Below are positions 28,217-38,139 of a stretch of 64,000 bases of DNA, one piece after another. Every line of letters begins with the position of its first letter. Position 1 is the stretch's first letter. A model generated the notes under the pieces. The model did no database searches, was not told the origin of the DNA, and saw only the letters and a list, made by a program, of their open reading frames with translations. This DNA comes from Lysobacter sp. A03 (GTDB lineage: Bacteria; Pseudomonadota; Gammaproteobacteria; Xanthomonadales; Xanthomonadaceae). The DNA lies in the NCBI RefSeq assembly GCF_000855665.1, contig NZ_JXSS01000106.1:1-64000 (forward strand). The letters run 5' to 3'. The position numbers and the translations under genes were made by a program.

Positions 28217-31200
28217 ATGAGCGACGTCATGGAACGATCCGCGCCGCCGCCGGAGCAGCATCCGGCCCGCAGCTTCAATCTGGTCGAGTTCTCGACCCGC
28301 CGGCGGGTCACGGTGGCGATGATCACCATCAGCTTCCTGCTGTTCGGTTTCATCGCGCTGGGCAACCTGAAGGTCAATCTGCTTCCCGATCTCAGCTATC
28401 CCACCCTGACGGTTCGTACCGAATACATCGGCGCGGCGCCCACCGAGATCGAGACCCTGATCACCGAACCGGTCGAGGAGGCCGTTGGGGTGGTCAAGGG
28501 ACTGCGCAAGCTCAAGTCGGTCTCGCGCACCGGCCAAAGCGACGTGGTGCTGGAGTTCGCCTGGGGCACCGATATGGACAAGGCCGGGCTCGAAGTACGC
28601 GACAAGATGGAATCCCTGCAACTGCCGCTGGAGGCCAAGCCGCCGGTACTGCTGCGCTTCAATCCGTCCACCGAACCGATCATCCGGCTGGCGCTGTCCT
28701 CCAGGACGGAAGGCGACGAATTACGCCAGCTGGCAGTGCTGCGCCACTACGCCGACGATGACCTCAAGAAGAAGCTCGAGCCCGTGCTCGGCGTGGCCGC
28801 CGTCAAGGTTGGCGGCGGGTTGGAGGACGAGATCCAGGTGCTGGTCGACCAGGAAAAGCTGTCCCAGTTGAACCTGCCGATCGGGACGGTCACCCAGCGC
28901 TTGGCGCAGGAGAACATCAACATCTCCGGTGGGCGCCTGGAGGAAGGCTCGCAGCGCTACCTTGTCCGTACCGTGAACCAGTTTTCCAGCGTGGATCAGA
29001 TCCGCGACATGCTGGTGACCACCAGCAGTGGTGGGAGCGATGCGGCCGCCGATGCGGCGATGCAGATGGCTCGCGTGGCTGCTGCCTCCGGCTCTGCCGA
29101 TGCGATGGCTGCAGCGGCATCGGTACAGAGCGCGTCCTCGAGTGACTCCAGTACGGTTGCCGGCGGCAAGCCGGTGCGCCTGAAGGACATCGCCGACGTC
29201 GTACAGGGCCACAAGGAACGCGAGGCAATCATCCGCCTGGATGGTCGCGAAGCCGTCGAGCTGGCGATCTACAAGGAGGGCGATGCCAATACCGTCGCCA
29301 CCGCGGATGCGATCCACGAGCGGCTGGAAACGATCCGCAAACAGGTGCCGCCGGATATCGAACTGACCGTCATCGACGACCAGTCGACCTTCATCCGCAA
29401 TGCGATCAGCGACGTCAAGATGGACGCGGTGATCGGCGGCCTGCTGGCGATCCTGGTGATCTTCCTGTTCCTGCGCGACGGCTGGAGCACCTTCGTGATC
29501 GGCCTGTCGCTGCCGGTCTCGATCATCACCACGTTCTTCTTCATGGGCCAGCTCGGGCTGAGCCTCAATGTGATGTCGCTGGGCGGTCTGGCGCTGGCGA
29601 CCGGACTGGTGGTGGATGACTCGATCGTCGTGCTGGAGTCGATCGCCAAGGCGCGTGAGCGGGGTCTGGGCATCCTCCAGGCCGCCATCGTCGGCACCGG
29701 CGAGGTCAGCATGGCGGTGGTCGCCTCGACCCTGACCACAGTGGCGGTGTTCCTGCCGTTGGTGTTCGTCGAAGGGATCGCTGGCCAGCTGTTCCGGGAT
29801 CAGGCGCTGACCGTGGCGATTGCGATCGGCATCTCGCTGGCGGTGGCGATGACGTTGATCCCGATGCTGAGCGCGCTGCGTGGCCGACCGGGCGAGTCCT
29901 TCCCCGAAGAGCCGCCGCATCCGCAATGGCAGGCCAAGCGCAGGTGGCAGAAGCCGGTTGCGGCCACGCGCCGTGGAGTCGGTGCAGCGATCAGTGGTGT
30001 GCTGTTCGGTGTCGCCTGGCTGGTGGTACGTTTTTGGCGAGGCACCGTTGCCGTGGTCGGTCCGGTGATGCGCAAGGCCAGCGATCTGGCGATGGCGCCG
30101 TACGCGCGGGCGGAGCGGGGCTACCTCAAGTTGTTGCCGGCAGCCATGGCGCGACCGATCGTGGTGCTGGGTTCCGCAGCCGCTGCGTTCGTGCTGGCGC
30201 TGCTGCTGGTGCCATTGCTGGGCGCAGACCTGATCCCCCAGCTGGCCCAGGACCGCTTCGACATGACGGTCAAGCTGCCGCCCGGCACCCCGCTGCGGGA
30301 AACCGACGCGCTGGTGCGCGATCTGCAGAAGAAGCATGCCGGGACCGAAGGCATCCATGCGCTTTACGGCGTCAGCGGCAGCGGAACCCGCCTGGATGCC
30401 AGTCCTACCGAGAGCGGTGACAACGTCGGCAAGCTCAACATCGTGATGAGCAATGGCGGCAGCGAGCGACTGGAAGCCTCGATGAGTAATGCGCTGCGCG
30501 AGAGCATGCAGGCGTATCCGTCCGCCGAGGTCGATTTCAGTCGGCCGGAGTTGTTCAGCTTCTCGATGCCGCTGGAGATCGAGCTGGCCGGGCCTGATCT
30601 GGAAACGATCAGCAAGGCTGGGCAGCGGATGGCCGCCCTGTTGCGCGCCAATCCGCACTACACCGATGTCAGTTCAACGGTGGAGCAGGGTTTCCCGGAA
30701 ATCCAGATTCACTTCGACCAGCAGCGCGCCGCGGCATTCGGAATGACCACGCGCCAGATCGCCGACGCGGTGGTGTCCAAGGTGCGTGGCGACGTGGCCA
30801 CGCGTTACAGCTTCCGCGACCGCAAGATCGACGTCCTGGTTCGGGTGAAGGAGGGCGACCGCGGTTCGGTGGACGACATCCGCAACCTGATTATCAATGC
30901 GGGTGGGAAGTCGGTGCGGCTGGGCTCGGTGGCCGATGTGGTGTCCACCACGGGTCCCAGCGAGATCCATCGCGCCGACCAGGTCCGGGTGGCCGTGGTC
31001 TCGTCCAACCTGCAGGGCATCGATCTGGGCAGCGCCGTGCTGGAAGTCCAGAAGCTGGTCGCGGAGAACCCGCTGGGCGCGGAGGTGCAGATGCACATCG
31101 GCGGCCAGGGCGAGGAGCTTTCCAGTTCCATCCGCTCGCTGCTGTTTGCGTTTGGTTTGGCAATCTTCCTGGTCTACCTGGTCATGGCCTCGCAGTTCGA

Positions 31201-31699
31201 GTCGTTGCTGCATCCGTTCGTGATCCTGTTCACCATCCCGCTGGCCATGGTCGGCGCGGTGCTGGCCTTGCTGCTGACCCGCTCACCGGTGTCGGTGGTG
31301 GTGTTCATCGGACTGATCCTGCTGGTCGGCCTGGTGACCAAGAACGCGATCATCCTGATCGACAAGGTCAACCAGTTGCGCGAGGCCGGCGTGGCCAAGC
31401 GCGAGGCGCTGGTGGAGGGCGCACGCTCGCGCCTGCGACCGATCGTGATGACCACGTTGAGCACGCTGTTCGGCTTCCTGCCACTGGCATTGGCGTTCGG
31501 CGAGGGGGCCGAGGTGCGCTCGCCGATGGCGATCACCGTGATCGGCGGCTTGCTGGTGTCGACCCTGCTGACGTTGGTCGTCATCCCCGTCGTCTACGAC
31601 CTGCTGGACCGTCGCCCGGACGAGTACTACCGCAACCGTGCGCGGCGCGGCGATGACATCGTGCCGGTGGCCACGGGGAATCCGGAGCCGGCTGCATGA
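28217..31699 (+). CDS. RND efflux transporter permease, subunit 1 (enlarged)
   Basis: 1160 residues, about 110 longer than typical. It has 12 core membrane helices and two large periplasmic loops. Family motifs are present, such as GLVVDDSIVVLESIAKARERG in TM4 with the paired Asp for proton relay. Two unusual insertions are seen: an Ala/Ser-rich run at about 268-317 in the first porter loop, and a cytoplasmic segment at about 553-637 between TM6 and TM7 with an extra hydrophobic stretch. The stop overlaps the next permease start (ATGA), so the two are probably made as a pair. Confidence 0.93.
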   Translation: MSDVMERSAPPPEQHPARSFNLVEFSTRRRVTVAMITISFLLFGFIALGNLKVNLLPDLSYPTLTVRTEYIGAAPTEIETLITEPVEEAVGVVKGLRKLKSVSRTGQSDVVLEFAWGTDMDKAGLEVRDKMESLQLPLEAKPPVLLRFNPSTEPIIRLALSSRTEGDELRQLAVLRHYADDDLKKKLEPVLGVAAVKVGGGLEDEIQVLVDQEKLSQLNLPIGTVTQRLAQENINISGGRLEEGSQRYLVRTVNQFSSVDQIRDMLVTTSSGGSDAAADAAMQMARVAAASGSADAMAAAASVQSASSSDSSTVAGGKPVRLKDIADVVQGHKEREAIIRLDGREAVELAIYKEGDANTVATADAIHERLETIRKQVPPDIELTVIDDQSTFIRNAISDVKMDAVIGGLLAILVIFLFLRDGWSTFVIGLSLPVSIITTFFFMGQLGLSLNVMSLGGLALATGLVVDDSIVVLESIAKARERGLGILQAAIVGTGEVSMAVVASTLTTVAVFLPLVFVEGIAGQLFRDQALTVAIAIGISLAVAMTLIPMLSALRGRPGESFPEEPPHPQWQAKRRWQKPVAATRRGVGAAISGVLFGVAWLVVRFWRGTVAVVGPVMRKASDLAMAPYARAERGYLKLLPAAMARPIVVLGSAAAAFVLALLLVPLLGADLIPQLAQDRFDMTVKLPPGTPLRETDALVRDLQKKHAGTEGIHALYGVSGSGTRLDASPTESGDNVGKLNIVMSNGGSERLEASMSNALRESMQAYPSAEVDFSRPELFSFSMPLEIELAGPDLETISKAGQRMAALLRANPHYTDVSSTVEQGFPEIQIHFDQQRAAAFGMTTRQIADAVVSKVRGDVATRYSFRDRKIDVLVRVKEGDRGSVDDIRNLIINAGGKSVRLGSVADVVSTTGPSEIHRADQVRVAVVSSNLQGIDLGSAVLEVQKLVAENPLGAEVQMHIGGQGEELSSSIRSLLFAFGLAIFLVYLVMASQFESLLHPFVILFTIPLAMVGAVLALLLTRSPVSVVVFIGLILLVGLVTKNAIILIDKVNQLREAGVAKREALVEGARSRLRPIVMTTLSTLFGFLPLALAFGEGAEVRSPMAITVIGGLLVSTLLTLVVIPVVYDLLDRRPDEYYRNRARRGDDIVPVATGNPEPAA

Positions 31700-34600
31700 G
31701 CATCGCCGAGATCAGCCTGCGACGGCCGGTCACCACGATCATGCTGTTCGTATCGATGGTGGCGATCGGGCTGATCGCCGCGGTGCGGCTGCCGCTGGAA
31801 GCCCTGCCTGATGTGTCGGCGCCGTTTGTCGGTGTGCAGCTGCCCTATGCCGGATCAACGCCGGAAGAGGTGGAGCGCAACCTGCTGCGCCCGGCCGAGG
31901 AGGCGCTGGCGACGATGAGCGGCATCAAGGGTATCCAGGGGCGTGCGTCCGCGGACGGCGCCATGGTGTTCATGGCGTTCTCGGACTGGAGCCGCGACGT
32001 GGAGATCACCGCCTCCGAGGCGCGTGAGCGTATCGACGCTATCCGCGACGAGCTGCCCGACGACTTCCGGCGCTATTTCGTGTTCAAGTTCTCCACCACC
32101 GACCAGCCGATCATGCGGCTTCGCCTGGCGGGCGAAATGGACATGAGCGGCGAGTACGACCTGATCGACCGGGAGTTCAAGACGCCACTGGAGCGCATTC
32201 CCGGCGTGGCCAAGGTGGATATCGGCGGGGCGGCGGCCAACGAGGTCGAGGTGGCGATCGATCCGGATCGTCTGGTGGCCCATGGGCTCAATCTCAACGA
32301 ACTGACCCAGCGCCTGCAGGCTGCGAACTTCTCCGTGTCTGCCGGTCAGATCGAGGACGGTGGACGTCGCCTCCGTGTTCAGCCGATCGGTGAGATCAAC
32401 CAGATCGAGCAGTTGCGGGAGCTGCCACTGAACGCCACCGGCCTGCGCCTGGGCGACGTGGCCGATGTCCAGTTGCGCTCTGCGCGTCTGGATGTGGGTC
32501 GGCGGCTGGATGGACGTCCCGCCGTGGCGCTGGAAATCTTCAAGGAGCGCAATGCGAACCTGGTGGAGGTATCCCGGCTGGTCCTCGCCGAGCTGGACCG
32601 GATTCGCACCCAGCCAAGCCTGAGCGGCGTCGACTTCAAGGTTATCGAGAACCAGGGCAAGGACGTTACCGACTCGCTGCTGGAGCTGGCAGAGGCCGGC
32701 GGCATCGGCCTGTTGTTGTCGGTCGCGGTCCTGTTCTTTTTCCTGCGCCATTGGCCGTCGACGCTGATGGTGACGCTGGCGATTCCAATCTGCTTCGTGA
32801 TGACCCTGGGCTTCATGTATTTCGCCGGGGTGAGCCTCAACGTCCTCAGCCTGATGGGTTTGCTGCTGGCGGTCGGCATGCTCGTCGACAACGCGGTGGT
32901 GGTGGTGGAGAGCATCTACCAGGAGCGTGAGCGGATGCCCGACCAGCCGGTGCGCGCCTCGATCGTGGGCACACGCAACGTCGCCATCGCCCTGTCGGCG
33001 GGCACCCTGTGCCACTGCATCGTGTTTGTTCCGAACCTGCTGGGTGAGGTCAACAACATCAGCATCTTCATGTCGCAGATCGCGATCACCATCTCGGTGT
33101 CGCTGCTGGCGTCATGGCTGGTTGCGGTGAGTCTGATCCCGATGCTGTCTTCAAGGATGAAAACGCCGGCGGCGGTGCAGAACGATCGCGGACTGATCCG
33201 GCGGCTGCAGACTCGCTATGCGCGTTTCCTCCGCTGGACCCTGGAGCATCGCGGTTGGAGCATCACCGGCATCGTGCTGATCATTGCCATCAGCGTGGTG
33301 CCGATGACGAAGACCAAGTTCGACATGTTCGGCGGCAACCAGGGCGGCGATACCAACATCGGCTACACCTGGAGCGGCAGCTACAGCAAGGATCAGATGT
33401 CGGAGGAGGTTGCCAGGGTCGAGGCGTATCTTGAGGAAAACCGCGACCGTTTCAGGATCGCCCAGATCTACTCCTGGTACAGCGCGGGGAGCGACGCCGG
33501 CACCATGGTGACCTTCAAGAGCGACGTCGCCGACGCCGGGGAATTGGTGGAGGAGATCCGCAAGGGGCTGCCCAAGTCGGCACGTGGCAAGATCGCTATC
33601 GACGAACAGGGCAACCAGGGCGGCGGCACTGGCGAGGGCATGCAGGTCCAGCTGGTCGGGGACTCAACAGAGGTGCTGACCGCGCTGGCCAATGACGTGG
33701 TGCCGTTGCTGGCCCGGCAAACCGAGCTGCGCGATGTCCGCATCGATGCCGGCGACAGCAACAACGAATTGAACGTGCGGGTCGACCGCGAGCGGGCCGC
33801 GGCATTCGGTTTCAGTGCCGACGAGGTGGCGCGCTTCGTCGGCCTGGCTTTGCGCGGCGCGCAGCTGCGTGATTTCAGCCGTGGCCAGAGCGAGGTGCCG
33901 GTGTGGGTTCGTTTCGCCGGGGCCGAGGAGTTCGACGTCTCCGACATCGCCGCCTTCACTGTGCGCTCGCCGGACGGTCGCGAGGTTCCCTTGCTGGCCA
34001 TGGTGGATTTGGATACCAGCGCCGCAGCCACCGAGATCCGCAGGACCAACCGCCAGACATCGCTGGTGATCAAGGCCAACCTGGCCGGCGATGCCACGAC
34101 GCCCGACGCCCGAAAGGCGATCGAGCAGACCCTGGACAGCGTGGCGTTCCCTCCCGGTTATGGTTACACCTTCGAAGGCAGCTCGTTCCAGAATGATGCC
34201 GAGGCGGTGAACCAGATGATGTTCAACCTGATCATCGCGCTGGTGATGATCTACGTGGTCATGGCTGCGGTGTTCGAGTCGCTCGTATTCCCGTCGGCGA
34301 TCATGAGCTGCGTGGTGTTCTCGATCTTCGGCGTGTTCTGGCTGTTCTGGCTGACCGGCACCTCGTTCTCGGTGATGGCCTTCATCGGCATCCTGGTGCT
34401 GATGGGGGTGGTGGTGAACAACGGCATCGTCATGGTCGAGCACATCAACAATCTGCGTCGGCGCGGCCTGTCACGCACCGATGCGCTGGTGGAAGGCAGT
34501 CGCGAGCGTCTGCGGCCGATCCTGATGACGATGGGCACGGCCATCCTGGCCATGATTCCGATCTCGCTTAGCAACACCGTCGTTCTGGGCGGCTTGACCT

Positions 34601-34779
34601 ACTCGCCGATGGCTCGCGCCGTGGCCGGTGGTCTGGCGTTCTCCACGCTGGTCAGCCTGCTGTTCCTGCCGACCATCTACGCGATCCTCGACGATATGCG
34701 CAACGCAACGGCGCGCATGTCACGTCGGGCGAGGGGAGTGCGGGTGGATGGTGGAACGCCGGAGCAGGCAGCAGCTTGA
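31696..34779 (+). CDS. RND efflux transporter permease, subunit 2
   Basis: 1027 residues, normal RND length, starting MSIAEISLRRPVTTIML. TM4 carries VGMLVDNAVVVVESIYQER (single Asp at the relay position), and the C-terminal half has the mirrored GVVVNNGIVMVEHINNLRRRG in TM10. It overlaps the first permease by 4 bases. Tandem RND permeases sharing one adaptor, as in MdtBC, can form mixed trimers in which one subunit is transport-active and the other supports it. Substrate is unknown; drugs, fatty acids or lipid-like compounds are possible. Confidence 0.93.
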   Translation: MSIAEISLRRPVTTIMLFVSMVAIGLIAAVRLPLEALPDVSAPFVGVQLPYAGSTPEEVERNLLRPAEEALATMSGIKGIQGRASADGAMVFMAFSDWSRDVEITASEARERIDAIRDELPDDFRRYFVFKFSTTDQPIMRLRLAGEMDMSGEYDLIDREFKTPLERIPGVAKVDIGGAAANEVEVAIDPDRLVAHGLNLNELTQRLQAANFSVSAGQIEDGGRRLRVQPIGEINQIEQLRELPLNATGLRLGDVADVQLRSARLDVGRRLDGRPAVALEIFKERNANLVEVSRLVLAELDRIRTQPSLSGVDFKVIENQGKDVTDSLLELAEAGGIGLLLSVAVLFFFLRHWPSTLMVTLAIPICFVMTLGFMYFAGVSLNVLSLMGLLLAVGMLVDNAVVVVESIYQERERMPDQPVRASIVGTRNVAIALSAGTLCHCIVFVPNLLGEVNNISIFMSQIAITISVSLLASWLVAVSLIPMLSSRMKTPAAVQNDRGLIRRLQTRYARFLRWTLEHRGWSITGIVLIIAISVVPMTKTKFDMFGGNQGGDTNIGYTWSGSYSKDQMSEEVARVEAYLEENRDRFRIAQIYSWYSAGSDAGTMVTFKSDVADAGELVEEIRKGLPKSARGKIAIDEQGNQGGGTGEGMQVQLVGDSTEVLTALANDVVPLLARQTELRDVRIDAGDSNNELNVRVDRERAAAFGFSADEVARFVGLALRGAQLRDFSRGQSEVPVWVRFAGAEEFDVSDIAAFTVRSPDGREVPLLAMVDLDTSAAATEIRRTNRQTSLVIKANLAGDATTPDARKAIEQTLDSVAFPPGYGYTFEGSSFQNDAEAVNQMMFNLIIALVMIYVVMAAVFESLVFPSAIMSCVVFSIFGVFWLFWLTGTSFSVMAFIGILVLMGVVVNNGIVMVEHINNLRRRGLSRTDALVEGSRERLRPILMTMGTAILAMIPISLSNTVVLGGLTYSPMARAVAGGLAFSTLVSLLFLPTIYAILDDMRNATARMSRRARGVRVDGGTPEQAAA

Positions 34780-34839
34780 AGGAAAGGCCGCAAGCGGTGC
34801 GCTGACGCGCCGCTGGCGGTCCGAGGCCGGGCCGGACAA

Positions 34840-36072
34840 TCAGCCGAACAGTGTTCCCAGCATTTTCAAGCCGCCGGTCCAGACCCCGATGGCTGTGCCC
34901 AGACTGGTCAGGAAGAAGTTCAACAGCGTCCGTGACACGCGGTTGCGCCACCAGCCGCGCACGGTCTGCACGTCGGCACGAAGCGCCATGAAGTCGGCGT
35001 AGGTGGGCTTGCGTATCCACGCCTCGGTCAGCGCGCTCAAAGTGCCGGACGCCAGGGCCGGGTGCAGTGGGGTGATCGGCGAGGCAACGAACGCCACCAG
35101 GATGCTCAGTGGGTGGCCGCCGGCGATCGCGCAACCCAAGGCGCCGAGCAGGCCCGTGGCGAGGATCCACTGCAGCAGCAGGTCCGATCCGACGTCGATT
35201 CCGCCCTGCCAGAAGCCCCAGGCGAATCCGCCGATCACCACGGTGGACAGGATGATGGTGAACCATGGAATGTTGCTTTTGGGCGCGACGGACTCCAGCT
35301 CCTCGCGGATCGCGCCGGCAGGACCGGTCTCCTCGCGCAGGTGCTTGGCGAGTCCTTGCAGGTGGCCGGCACCGACCACCGCCAGCACCTCGCGGGAACC
35401 GTCGTTGTTGGTGTCCTCGCGTATCTCGCGCAGCCGCGCAGCCATGTAGCGGTCGCGCTCGGCGATGACGGTCTCGTACACCGCAGGGCTTTCGCTGGCG
35501 AATTCGTTGAAGCTCGCCTCCAGCATGTCGCCCTGCTTGAGCTTCTCGATTTCCTCCGCGCCAACTTCATCGTCAGCCAGCAGTCCCGTCAGCAGTCCGC
35601 CACCGAGTTTGGCCCGACCCCAGAATCCCAGCCGGTCTGATGCACGCTTGAAGGTCAGGCCGACATCGCGGTCTATCAGGTGCACCGGCATGTTCCGCGC
35701 CCGCGCCTCCAGCACTGCCCGCTTCAGTTCGGCACCGGGCTCCACGCCCAGTTGCTCAGCGAGCCGACGCTGGTAGGCCGCGAGCGCCAGGTTGGCCGCG
35801 AACATCGCCGTCTTGCCGGTGCGGATCACCTTCACCAGGTCCAGCTTGGCCATGGAATCGGCGTCCGATAGAGCCTGCAGACGCGCTTCGTCGAGCTCCA
35901 CGGCCACCGCGTCGAAACGGCCGCTGCCTATGGCATCGCGCACCGCCTCCACGCTCTCCTGCGACACATGGGCCGTCCCCAGCAAGGTGTAGCGAACACC
36001 GTCGCGCTCGACGACCTCATGCGGCTGTCCATGCAGAAAGTCGGCCGCGGTGGCCAGTGGGGTATCACTCAT
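34840..36072 (-). CDS. TraB/PrgY-family membrane protein
   Basis: 410 residues. An N-terminal TraB/PrgY domain (about 20-245) shows TLLGTAHVSQESVEAV, AVELDEARL and the closing AVVGAGHLQGL, the conserved Gly-His and Glu residues of the Tiki/TraB-like fold. Four to five membrane helices follow (about 265-410). PrgY of Enterococcus shuts down a peptide pheromone, and the wider fold includes metalloproteases, but the role in Gram-negatives is unknown. ATG at 36072 follows a TTG in frame. It lies 45 bases downstream of aguB, so the polyamine operon may include it. Confidence 0.83.
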   Translation of the reverse strand: MSDTPLATAADFLHGQPHEVVERDGVRYTLLGTAHVSQESVEAVRDAIGSGRFDAVAVELDEARLQALSDADSMAKLDLVKVIRTGKTAMFAANLALAAYQRRLAEQLGVEPGAELKRAVLEARARNMPVHLIDRDVGLTFKRASDRLGFWGRAKLGGGLLTGLLADDEVGAEEIEKLKQGDMLEASFNEFASESPAVYETVIAERDRYMAARLREIREDTNNDGSREVLAVVGAGHLQGLAKHLREETGPAGAIREELESVAPKSNIPWFTIILSTVVIGGFAWGFWQGGIDVGSDLLLQWILATGLLGALGCAIAGGHPLSILVAFVASPITPLHPALASGTLSALTEAWIRKPTYADFMALRADVQTVRGWWRNRVSRTLLNFFLTSLGTAIGVWTGGLKMLGTLFG

Positions 36073-36117
36073 CAAAAGACAACCGTGGTGGATGGGTGCG
36101 CGCGGGGCGCAACAGGG

Positions 36118-37017
36118 TCAATCGCGATAGCGCTTGAGCAGGTCGTCGTAGGCGTCAATCCGCCGGTCGCGCAGGAACGGCCATATCCGACGGACATCCT
36201 CGCTGCGCTGCAGGTCGACCTCGGCCATCAGGATTTCCGGAGTGTCCCCGGCCATCGCCAGAAACTCGCCTTGCGGTCCCAGCACATGACTGTGGCCCCA
36301 GAAATCCACCCCGGCAGTGCCCAGCGGGGAGGGCTCATGCCCGACGCGATTGCAACTGAGCACCGGCAGGCCGTTGGCGACCGCGTGTCCGCGATGGCTG
36401 ATGATCCACGATTCGCGTTGACGGTCTTTCTCGGCCTGGTCGTCGTCAGGGTCGTAGCCGATCGCGGTGGGGTAGAGCAGCAGTTCGGCGCCGGCCAGCG
36501 CCATCAGGCGGGCAGCCTCGGGGTACCACTGGTCCCAGCACACGAGCACGCCAAGACGGCCGACGGAGGTGTCGATCGGCTCGAAACCGGTATCGCCCGG
36601 GGTGAAGTAGAACTTCTCATAGAAGCCCGGATCATCCGGAATGTGCATCTTGCGATACTTGCCGGCGATACTGCCGTCCGCCTCCAGCACCACGGCGGTG
36701 TTGTGGTAAAGCCCGGCGGCGCGGCGCTCGAACAACGAGCTGACGATCACCACCTTGTGCTTGGCAGCGAGGCGGCCGAGGCGGTCGGTGCTGGGACCAG
36801 GGATCGGCTCGGCGAGGTCGAACTCCTCCACCGACTCGTGCTGGCAGAAGTACGGGCCGTTGTGGATCTCCTGCAGCAGTACCAGGCGCGCGCCATTTCC
36901 GGCGGCCTGAGCGACGCGCTGTTCGATCTGCGCCAGGTTGGCGTCGGCGTTGCCGGCGCCGCGATCGATGACGGCGCGATCCTGGATCAGCGCAACAGTG
37001 AGGGTCCTGGTTTTCAT
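36118..37017 (-). CDS. aguB: N-carbamoylputrescine amidase
   Basis: 299 residues of the nitrilase superfamily with the catalytic triad E50 (LLQEIHNGPYF), K123 (YRKMHIPDDPG) and C160 (VLVCWDQWYPEA). These exact motif variants define the AguB branch, which splits N-carbamoylputrescine into putrescine, CO2 and ammonia. It works directly after agmatine deiminase, whose gene lies 71 bases upstream on the same strand. ATG at 37017 gives the standard length; the longer open frame upstream runs back into the end of aguA. Confidence 0.94.
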   Translation of the reverse strand: MKTRTLTVALIQDRAVIDRGAGNADANLAQIEQRVAQAAGNGARLVLLQEIHNGPYFCQHESVEEFDLAEPIPGPSTDRLGRLAAKHKVVIVSSLFERRAAGLYHNTAVVLEADGSIAGKYRKMHIPDDPGFYEKFYFTPGDTGFEPIDTSVGRLGVLVCWDQWYPEAARLMALAGAELLLYPTAIGYDPDDDQAEKDRQRESWIISHRGHAVANGLPVLSCNRVGHEPSPLGTAGVDFWGHSHVLGPQGEFLAMAGDTPEILMAEVDLQRSEDVRRIWPFLRDRRIDAYDDLLKRYRD

Positions 37018-37088
37018 GACGGTTCCGATGGTTCGATGGAGGGCGCATGAGCGCACGGGTGCGGCATCCGCGCCACGTCTGGCATGGG

Positions 37089-38117
37089 TCAGACGACGCC
37101 GTCGGGCAGTTGCATCGTGATGCAGTGCAGGCTGCCGTTCTGCCAGATCAGTGGCCGGCAAGGCACTTGAATGACCTCACGGCCGGGAAATGCACTGGCG
37201 ATCACTGCCGCGGCCTCATCATCCTTGGTGTCGCCGTAAGCGGGCATCAAAACGGCACCGTTGATGATCAGGAAGTTCGCGTAGCTTGCCGCGAGCCGCC
37301 GGTCGCCGTCGATGACGGGCGCCGGCCAGGGCAGCGGAAACAGGCGATACGGTGCACCTTCGACCGTGCGCAGGGCGGCCAGTTCCGAGGCCATCGCCTG
37401 CAGCGGAGCGAAATGCGAATCGGCTTCGTCGTTGCAGGCCTGGTAGACGATGGCGTCGCGCGCGGCGAAGCGGGCGAGCGTATCGATATGGGCATCGGTG
37501 TCGTCGCCCTCCAGATAGCCATGATCCAACCAAAGCACGCGCTGCTGTCCCAGGTGGTGCGACAGCTTCTGCTCGAGTTCCTCCCGCGTTGCCTGCGGGT
37601 GACGCTCGTGCAGGCACGTCCACGTCGTGAGTAAGGTGCCCTCGCCATCGGTCTCAATCGCGCCGCCTTCCAAGGCGAAGTCGATGTCGTGCCGGCTGCC
37701 GCGGCGGAACACGTCGCGCTCGAACAGTGCCTCGACAAGGCGATCGTCAAGCCTGGCGTCGAACTTGCCCCCCCAGCCGGTGAAGCGGAAATCCAGCAAG
37801 CGGAAATCGCCGTTCGCCCTGAGGCTGATCGGACCGGAATCGCGCAACCAGGTGTCGTCGTACGCGACCTCGATGAACTGGACCCGCTCCATATCGACAC
37901 GGGCCGATGCCAGCCGCGCACGCGCGTACGCTTCGACATCCTCATCGGCCACGCAGATCAGCACCGGCTGGAATCGGGTGATCGCCGATACGAGCGCGAT
38001 GTAGGTCTCCTCGACCTCGCCCAGGCGGTCGGCCCAGTCGGTCTCGGCCGTCGGCCAGGCGATCAGGATCGCCGACTGGGGTTCCCACTCGGCGGGAAAA
38101 CGCGTCGTTTCGGTCAT
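37089..38117 (-). CDS. aguA: Agmatine deiminase
   Basis: 342 residues of the guanidino-modifying (pentein) superfamily. Visible features are WLRDSGPI, the LEGGAIETDGEG loop with its Glu, DDTDAHIDTLARF with the catalytic His-Asp, and the nucleophile C332 in NGSLHCITMQLP. It hydrolyses agmatine to N-carbamoylputrescine and ammonia, the first step of arginine-derived putrescine synthesis, followed by AguB. ATG at 38117 is preferred over a TTG 15 bases upstream. A small periplasmic protein gene ends 22 bases upstream. Confidence 0.95.
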   Translation of the reverse strand: MTETTRFPAEWEPQSAILIAWPTAETDWADRLGEVEETYIALVSAITRFQPVLICVADEDVEAYARARLASARVDMERVQFIEVAYDDTWLRDSGPISLRANGDFRLLDFRFTGWGGKFDARLDDRLVEALFERDVFRRGSRHDIDFALEGGAIETDGEGTLLTTWTCLHERHPQATREELEQKLSHHLGQQRVLWLDHGYLEGDDTDAHIDTLARFAARDAIVYQACNDEADSHFAPLQAMASELAALRTVEGAPYRLFPLPWPAPVIDGDRRLAASYANFLIINGAVLMPAYGDTKDDEAAAVIASAFPGREVIQVPCRPLIWQNGSLHCITMQLPDGVV

Positions 38118-38139
38118 GGGGCTCGCTTGCAAGGTGGGC

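Noticed and set aside
28721-30658. A 645-codon frame opposite the first RND permease
   Set aside because: Antisense to a conserved transporter and rich in His, Arg, Gln and Asp, as expected for a shadow frame.
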